From Bidens hawaiensis (Eukaryota > Streptophyta > Magnoliopsida > Asterales > Asteraceae), in assembly GCA_021521415.1 (NCBI GenBank), contig JAIQDT010001666.1:226001-290000 (forward strand): 64,000 nucleotides of DNA. Reading direction: 5' to 3'. Both the position numbers and the translations under genes were made by a program. Under the pieces are notes generated by a model. That model did no database searches, was not told where the DNA came from, and saw only the letters and a list, made by a program, of their open reading frames with translations. Below, piece after piece: positions 58,121 to 64,000 of this stretch (position 1 is its first letter; each line of letters begins with the position of its first letter).

Positions 58121-58257
58121 CCAGAACCAAGCTGTTTCCAAGTTCGCCTAAGGTTTAACTTCGCCTGAAGCGAAGTTCGTTTATAAAATAAATTAAAAAC
58201 CTAATGGAAAATGTGTTAAGGCAGTTATCGAAAATAAAATTTTTCCAAGCTGACCTG

Positions 58258-58352
58258 GCAGCTTAACCCCAGCCAGGGGCTCTGCCCCTTGGACCCCGCT
58301 AGGGGCTGCCGCCCCTAGAACCCCGCTGCCAGGGGCGCTGCCCCCGGACCCC
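58258..58352. repeat. GC-rich block of repeated self-complementary words
   Basis: CCAGGGGCTCTGCCCCTTGG, CTAGGGGCTGCCGCCCCTAG and CCAGGGGCGCTGCCCCCGG follow one another, separated by ACCCCGCT-like links. Each word is an imperfect hairpin. GC content is far above the surroundings. Confidence 0.88.
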
Positions 58353-58771
58353 CGTTCGTTGTGGGTCATATATAGATAGAAATACAAACGAGTAGCAGTA
58401 GTTAATTGATATGTGTAAATATTATACAGTTAGCCGAGCCCAGTTAAAGAAAGGAATTACGATCAGCGGCGAGCGTAACAGGATCCAGGTGAGTTTCTAG
58501 CCCCATTTATGTGTCATGTTTTCGGGGCTGTGTGCATACTCAATATGTTTGTTAATACGCTTATCCTAAGAGATAAGTGTATGCCTTATGTGAATGATGT
58601 GATATGTGTGAATGATTGCTTGATGGTACGTGAACGATCTTCGGATATTGCACGTACTGTCAGGTTGTAATGCTAAGTTAAGGTAAGTATGATATGTATG
58701 CTTATGTGTATGAATGTGATAAGGATAATAAAAGAAAGAAATGATAATGTATGGTTGTATGGTTATGAAAA

Positions 58772-58936
58772 GGGTACCGAGCCCTAATAATACTCGAGGA
58801 AGGAGGGTACCGAGCCCTAATAATACTCGAGGAAGGAGGGTACCGAGCCCTAATAATACTCGAGGAAGGAGGGTACCGAGCCCTAATAATACTCGAGGAA
58901 GGAGGGTACCGAGCCCTAACAATACTCGAGGAATGT
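58772..58936. repeat. 33-bp tandem repeat, five units (solo LTR copy B)
   Basis: The unit begins GGGTACCGAGCCCTAATAAT and ends ACTCGAGGAAGGA; units 1-4 are identical or nearly so, the last has two or three changes. Homologous, more diverged units are at 10575-10715. Open frames on both strands result from the period of 33. Confidence 0.95.
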
Positions 58937-59384
58937 AGGGCGTAGTGCTCTTTATAACGTAAGATATGAAAGTAAGAAAGTAAGAAGGTATGAAAGTATG
59001 AATGAAAGTAAGAAAGTAAGGAAGTATGAAAATATGAAAGTATGAATATAACGTTATGTAAATGGTATGATTACGTGATTATCTAGAACTCACTCAGCGT
59101 AGCTGACTTTTAGTATGCACGCAGGTGAGTAGGATGAGGCAGCTCGCTTGAGGAGACACATGGCACTGAACAAGAATCTGGCATCTGAAGATTGTGATGT
59201 GTTAACTTTAATGCTTTAATGTGAAAGACAATGAATGTTTTGAGACAAGTTATGAATTATGTAATGTTTAATGAAAGTTTTATATTCCGCATAAATGTTT
59301 TAATTAACTCTGATATTTAGAACTGTGTTTATGAGTAAATCCAACACGAAAGTAGGGTTACCGGTATCGGGGCCTTACAAGGTT

Positions 59385-60392
59385 GCTCGGGCACATTATA
59401 TTTTCAAGCATACTTGAATGAATGTGTTACTTGATTGAATATGTTAGTTAGTATTATAAAGTTGATTATGATTCTTATTAGGGTTTATGCTAGATAAGTT
59501 TTAATTTGAAATTGAGAAATCTATGTAGGGATCTTAATTGATTCTTAGTAAGGATGTTTATTTGATGATTATACTTGATTATTTGCCTTGTGCTTAATTT
59601 CTCAAGAAATCTAGTATTTCGGGTAAGCTTTCTTCATCATGTCTTAACTTTAAATTAATTTACTTGATCGAGCAAGGTTTATAAATAGAAGAATTCGAGC
59701 AAACTTTGTATATTCAAAATGAAAATTTTCCAAGCAAAGTTTGACCGGGTAAGGTTTGTAAGTGGAAGTATACCGAGTAGACTTTGGATATATTAATCTT
59801 TCGAGTAAGGTCTTATGAACTTAAATGAAATTAAAAGTTTAATATATCAAGTGGATAGTGTTACTGGTTGACAGCTAATAATTCATAAAAGGACAAAGAG
59901 CATTTAAAACCCACTTTCAAAAGGTATAAAAGAGGGAGTTAGGCAAATTTTTCAAAATTATTTCCCTCTCTCTCCTCCCACTGCAAATTCTTACTCTCAA
60001 AAAACACACTTTACCTTATCTTTACACACTTTTAAATAGATAAGGAATTTATAAGCTAAAAGACAAAACACTTTTCAAATTTCTCACTTTACCTGGCATG
60101 TAAAAGAAAAAGGCAGAAACAAAAGAACTTTATCTACAATTTTGGCAGAAAAAAATTGCAGATATGTACTTTACATTTGTCTTAACTCTCATTAAAAGAA
60201 GACCTGCATATGCTATTCAAATTTGAAACTTCACACTTCAAGAGTAACTTACATTTGTGTTTTGTGCAGATTTCTACATCATTCAAGACAACGGTTTGAA
60301 TCGAAATATTATTTATACCTTAATTTTTTTATATGCTTACTTTGAGATCTAACTGATAATTGTGTGTTCATTGATATAACAGAAAATCAGCA
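59385..60392 (+). other. E6 spacer, second part, up to the third ORF
   Basis: No gene. It continues the spacer with CGGGTAAGCTT/CGAGTAAGGT words to about 59810. A CT-rich stretch follows at 59963-59985, and two acceptor-like sites end it (TTTTGTGCAG at 60261-60270; GATATAACAG at 60373-60382). Confidence 0.65.
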
Positions 60393-61793
60393 ATGGATCC
60401 AACTCCAAGTAATTCCAATTCCTACAAACATCATCTTTTTGAAGAACTGAAGAAAGCATTTCAACGAGTTCAAACCCTAATGTCTGAGGTTGAGAAGATC
60501 TCAGCTGCCCCAAAACAGGGGGAGAAATCACCAAAACAGGGGAAGAAATCACCAAAATAGGGGGAGAATTCGCTGAAGCTTCTCTCAATTTATGAAAAGA
60601 ACAGCTCAGATGATGAAGCTGACAATGTTCCATAAGATGAAAAGAAAGATCATGAGGAAAGAAAGAAATTAAAAGGGAAAGAAATTGCTCAAGAGGATGA
60701 TGAAATTCAGACTTTAAATTCTCAGAAGGAGAATACAATGGACTCAGAAATGAATGAATCTGAATCAGAAGCCAAAAGAGTCTATGTGCAAAGAATGACA
60801 GAAATTTATGACAGAGAATTTCTTTCTCAAATGATGTCTGATAAAGACTTTGAAGAACAAGAAAACTTGATGAAGATGTTTGAAGATGAGAGAAAGCTAA
60901 GAGATGAAGTGAAGAATAATCAGAGAGAAGTCCTACAAGAATTGATTGGAAACTGTTTAAATGATGAAGAAATTCCAAATGGTGTGCTAGTGTCTCTACT
61001 CAAGTTGATTAAACAAGAAGAACCAGAGACAGAGGTGAAAGAGAAACTAGACACTGTTATTGATAAAATTTCAAAAACACTGAGTGAAGAAAAGATTGTT
61101 CAAGACAATGAAGTGAAAGATTTGAAATTGAAAGATGATTTGGAACAAGAAATGGAAGTTCAAAAGTTCTTGAGTGAATATGATAGTAAACCAAGATTTT
61201 TAGTTGAGAATGGAATTCCCTTTGATTCAGTAAAAATAATGACAAGAAAAGAGATTTTGAGCAACTTCAAGAAAATGAAAGGACAACAGCTGAACATGAA
61301 GAAGGGAGTAGCTCAATCTCTAGTTGGTATGAACAAAGGAATATCCAAAAAGATGGCTAGTCTATCAAAGATGACAATTAAAGGAAAATCCAAAGTAAAG
61401 GAATTCTGCAGAAAGACAACATCTTTGGTCTCAAAACAGAACAATACAAAGAAAAGGAAGATGTTTGTGACTAATCAAGAAAAATCAAAGCAAATGCACT
61501 TGAAGATGGATAAACCTTTTGTCAAAACTGCAGTAAAAGCCAAAAACCCTTCAGTCAACCATAATATTATGCCAAGCGGAATATTTTGTGACTCCAGGAC
61601 TGAACATCTGAATGTTATGATGGAATATGGAGAGATTGTGAAGATCTTCTCTAAAAATGACTTCAGAAAATTCAATCTATGGCAATTGAAGGTGATTGCA
61701 GCACTGTATCTCTCTGATTACAAAGAAAGGCAAAGGCCTACAAGTGCTAAGCAATCAGAACTGTTAAGATTCTTGGTTGAGCAAGAAAATTAA
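60393..61793 (+). pseudogene. E6 third ORF (466 codons, two in-frame stops), function unknown
   Basis: ATG at 60393 (MDPTPSNSNSYKHHLFEELK) opens a frame that reaches TAA at 61791-61793, broken only by TAG at 60558-60560 and TAA at 60633-60635. The part after the stops (60738 onwards) is open for 351 codons. It is highly charged and helical (KRVYVQRMTEIYDREFLSQM; LIKQEEPETEVKEKLDTVID), then basic (GKSKVKEFCRKTTSLVSKQN). The tail is FRKFNLWQLKVIAALYLSDY. I see no signal peptide, membrane segment or enzyme motif, so env function is not supported. It differs wholly from the E4 third ORF. It lies between pol and 3' LTR, the usual place of extra genes in Sireviruses. Confidence 0.75.
60510..60572 (+). 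repeat. three 21-bp PPT-like units inside the third ORF
   Basis: Units CCAAAACAGGGGGAGAAATCA, 60510-60530, 60531-60551 and 60552-60572, the later ones with two or three changes. Each contains a GGGG(G/A)AGAA run like the real polypurine tract before the 3' LTR. In protein they read PKQGEKS-type heptads. The third unit contains the TAG stop. Confidence 0.93.
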
Positions 61794-61979
61794 ACAGGCA
61801 TCTCTGGCTGAAATGAAGAATTTCAAGATTAGGATTTGTTTTGTAATGTCTTCAGACAACTTTCTGATTATGTAATTTGCTTATGTTATTTGAATATGTA
61901 ATTTTGATTTTTGATTTGATGTGTATTTTTGCTAAGTGTAAGTAACCATAGAAATGTTTTGGGTCAGCTGAGGTGTTCC

Positions 61980-61994
61980 AATCTAGGGGGAGAT
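61980..61994 (+). other. E6 polypurine tract
   Basis: AATCTAGGGGGAGAT directly before the LTR start TGTTGGG. A second, similar run (AAGGGGAGAT) lies 30 bases further inside the LTR. Confidence 0.9.
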
Positions 61995-63196
61995 TGTTGG
62001 GTCAAGAAATTGACCTAAGGGGAGATTGTTGAGTCAAAGATTTGACCTAAATGAAGTACATGGAAGATTGGAATCTTCTCAACCTCCTCTGAATTTGCTA
62101 AGTAATGGATCCGAGTACACCTTAGACCTCCGAGCAAGCTTTTATTTGGCCGAGTACGATATTTTGCCTACCGGGCAAGGTTTACTTCAAGTAGTCTTCT
62201 TAAGTGGTTATCCGAGCAGGGTTTGCAAATTAGTGTGTTTCCGAGTAGGGTTCACTAGTTTATGTAAATCCGGGCAAGGTTCACTTTATCAAGCAAGTCT
62301 GTTCTTCAGAACCAAGTATATTACTTTTCCGAGTAAGGTTTGGTTAACCAAGTCCAAGAAGCCAAGTGATTGGAAGACCAGGCAAGGTATTCATTAATAA
62401 GTATGATCCAAGTATGCTTGATTATCTCAAGGAATATCTCTAAGTAATATCGAGTAAGGTTCAGCTCGAGCAAGGAACAGTACTCCCGAGTACACTTTGC
62501 TAATAAGTTATTTTATAGCAAAGAGCTGAAATGGATCATTGAAGAACAAGGTTTCTCGTAAGGAGTTGTCGGGCAAATTCTAGAAGACTGAAGTCTACTC
62601 GGTGAGTATTTTACTTAGTGAAATACTCTTTAAGTAAGGTCTACCTGGAAACTGATCCCGAGCACACTTCTATGTTACCATGTTATGAAGGATGGCCGAG
62701 CATACTCGGAAAGACAAGATTGATGCAAAGCCTACCCGGAAGACTTGTTTTACACTTAGTTTATTTTGAATATGTAATTCGAATATGTATGACTGTATTT
62801 AGGGTTTCTAGAAGGAATGATAGTTGTCCTAGTTGGTTGGCCTATAAATAGAATATTTAGGGCATGCCGCCAAAAAGAGCACAATACGGATAAGACCGAC
62901 ACATTAATTGAGAGAATATTGTGTGACGGCTATCTTAGGATTCCTATAAAACCCTAAATCGATTATCTTTTTGTATGATTAATATTATATAAATGGAAAT
63001 CTTTTTAGTGAATCTTAAGTGTGCTTTCTACCTTTGATTATTCATTGGAACCGTATGTTTGTTATTGATTCCGCCTTTAACAAACGGATATCTTTCTAAA
63101 TATAGTAACCCGTCATTAACTCTCTTGTCGACACATAAATCTGTGTGAGTTATGACATGATTAATTAAGATCCAGGTGAAATCGAAGGGACCGACA
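61995..63196 (+). repeat. E6 3' LTR (1202 bp)
   Basis: Direct repeat of 45795-47007 with the same termini, followed by the target duplication CATTA. The frame at 62026-62397 also occurs at 45826-46197 in the other LTR with several substitutions; it is an LTR shadow, not a gene. Confidence 0.95.
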
Positions 63197-63201
63197 CATT
63201 A

Positions 63202-64000
63202 TCTGTGTGAAACGCTTTTTTGTCTTAGGCACCTGCCGTCATTTGTATCTGATGATATCCCTTGTAAGCATCTAGGAAGCATTTGTATCGGAAGGGTACT
63301 AGCGCGTCCACTTTCAAGTCTATTTCTGGCAAGGGATAACAATCTCTAGGACATGCGTTGTTAAGATCTTTGAAATCAATGCACATCCTTCATTGGCCAT
63401 TTGCCTTTGGTACCATCACTGGATTAGCTACCCATGTTTGGAATTGGATTGTACGGATGAATTCCACGTCTATAAGTTGCTACACCTTTTCATTACAAGC
63501 TTTCTCTTGTTCCGGTCCCATTTTCCTCCGCTTTTGTACGACTAGGACAAAAGATGAGTTTACTTTAACTGATGCTCCGCTTTGGATCTTGGTACCCCCG
63601 TCATGTCTGCGTGTGTCCAGGAGAACACATCAATGTTATTGATCCGGAGTCTTTTCAGTGCCGCACGTGTGGGATTCGAGAGTGTGGCTCCTATGGTGAC
63701 GTTTTGTTCTGGGAACTTTTCATTGAGCACCCATTTTTCTGGCTCTCTTTGCCCTTCTGATTTCATTGTTTTCTTTGGTGGGACGCTGAAATATGTCGCA
63801 TGGCATTCTTGGTTAGCATGGATCATTGCCACTCCCGTGGGAGTTGGTACTCCCAATATCCCATGTGTTGTGGATGGGTTGACATTAAAGTCCGCTTCTC
63901 TTCCCAAGATAATATCATAATGTGGGTGTGGAGTTTCCATTATGAGGAAGTCCACGTCCTCTGTTCTCAAATGTTTTCCGTCACTAAGAGTAACCGGAAA
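63202..64000 (-). pseudogene. E7 protease end and reverse transcriptase start, broken
   Basis: From the right edge down: FLIMETPHPHYDIILGREAD, a retropepsin-type C-terminal region (IILGRE replaces the usual ILGR), then the linker to RT with NIDVFSWTHADMTGVPRSKA. After frame breaks near 63560-63490, RT begins: MCIDFKDLNNACPRDCYPLP, EIDLKVDALVPFRYKCFLDA and YKGYHQIQMTAGA with stops. E6 interrupts it just after KAFHTDN and it resumes at 45794 with TYCYKMMPFGLK. Gag and the 5' LTR lie beyond the right edge. Confidence 0.82.

Larger units (their letters stand above)
57234..59379 (+). mobile_element. solo LTR, copy B (2146 bp), inside E6
   Basis: It is flanked by AGGTT on both sides (57229-57233 and 59380-59384), starts TGTAACATCCTAAAATTTT and ends GGGGCCTTACA. 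It is the same family as 10054-12277, in the opposite orientation. Landmarks in order: TATATAA (57404), donor-like GTAAGT (57558), a 20-bp minisatellite (57941-58120), a GC-rich block (58260-58350), CAGGTGAGTTTCTAGCCCC (58486), a 33-bp repeat block (58772-58936) and purine-rich GAAAGTAAG repeats (58965-59040). No genes. Confidence 0.92.
45795..63196 (+). mobile_element. E6: complete Sirevirus-type copia element, 17.4 kb
   Basis: LTRs of 1213 and 1202 bp bound it and CATTA flanks it on both sides (45790-45794 and 63197-63201). In order: primer site, gag with two knuckles and coiled coil, pol (protease, integrase, RT, RNase H), a long spacer holding a 2.1-kb solo LTR, a third ORF with PPT-like repeats, polypurine tract and 3' LTR. 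Without the solo LTR it is about 15.2 kb, very long for copia. The extended gag, the third ORF and the multiplied PPT point to Sireviruses. At least seven stops or frame changes make it non-functional as it stands. Confidence 0.95.
43801..64000 (-). mobile_element. E7: decayed Tat-type Ty3/gypsy element, split by E6, runs off the right edge
   Basis: On the minus strand the visible parts are protease end and RT start (64000-63197), then after E6 the rest of RT, RNase H, a second RNase H and the integrase start (45794-about 43801). A second, plant-type RNase H after the usual one is the hallmark of the Tat lineage (Ogre, Retand and relatives). Frame changes and stops occur in every domain. No LTR of E7 lies in the window. 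Confidence 0.85.

Noticed and set aside
57910..58168. Three overlapping frames encoding repeated SIRSNVCLFDRT-type peptides
   Set aside because: They are the three readings of one 20-bp minisatellite and carry no independent evidence of coding.
57941..58936. CRISPR-like regular repeats
   Set aside because: Units are directly adjacent without unique spacers, and the context is a plant LTR.
58566..58938. Frames on both strands with 11-residue repeats
   Set aside because: Produced by the 33-bp tandem repeat, which is open in several frames by chance of its period.
60393..61793. Calling the E6 third ORF an envelope gene
   Set aside because: Position fits, but there is no signal peptide, membrane segment or glycosylation-rich ectodomain in the readable part.

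Overview
This window is plant nuclear DNA made almost entirely of LTR retrotransposons nested in one another. I see no host gene, rRNA gene, functional tRNA or CRISPR array. The Ty1/copia and Ty3/gypsy lineages, tRNA-Met-type primer sites, kilobase LTRs, AT-rich bases and decayed reading frames all fit a eudicot heterochromatic or intergenic region. Asteraceae is my guess from overall resemblance only. For the reader I name the elements E1 to E7.

Layout. (1) 1-13416: E2, a minus-strand copia element of Sirevirus type, decayed, with its 5' LTR at 12825-13416. E1, a minus-strand copia element with an unbroken gag-pol frame, is inserted in its reverse transcriptase; the E1 5' LTR is 2697-3594 and E1 runs off the left edge. 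A 280-bp solo LTR (4720-4999) and a 2.2-kb solo LTR (10054-12277, target duplication CTATC) also sit in E2. (2) 13417-15080: unassigned repeats and two LTR-like pieces. (3) 15082-43350: E4, a plus-strand relative of E2, keeps the end of pol, a decayed third ORF and a 3' LTR (42807-43350). It is split by E3 (17937-29908; complete minus-strand chromovirus-type gypsy element, 3.09-kb LTRs, target duplication ATTAT) and by E5 (32160-40219; minus-strand element without recognisable genes, LTRs of 2.7 and 2.45 kb, target duplication CAGGA). (4) 43351-43800: a stretch ending in a hAT-like terminus. (5) About 43800 to the right edge: E7, a decayed minus-strand Tat-type gypsy element with a second RNase H. 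It is split inside its reverse transcriptase by E6 (45795-63196; complete 17.4-kb plus-strand Sirevirus-type element, target duplication CATTA). E6 carries a second 2.1-kb solo LTR of the same family as that in E2 (57234-59379, target duplication AGGTT).

None of the complete elements looks able to move alone: E6 has in-frame stops, a frame change and a changed reverse transcriptase motif; E3 has a broken protease and integrase; E5 has no genes. E1 is the only intact frame, but only its first 350 codons are visible.

The most interesting signals are non-coding. Families of short inverted repeats vary in sequence but keep their pairing, in LTRs and spacers of the Sirevirus-type elements. Four copies of a 20-nt motif each sit in a different hairpin in the E1 leader. 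Splice-acceptor-like sequences stand at the gag/pol border and before the third ORF. Purine-rich PPT-like repeats are multiplied in E6. A tRNA-like A-box/B-box module lies in both E5 LTRs. Two unrelated third ORFs (E4, E6) have no function I can recognise.
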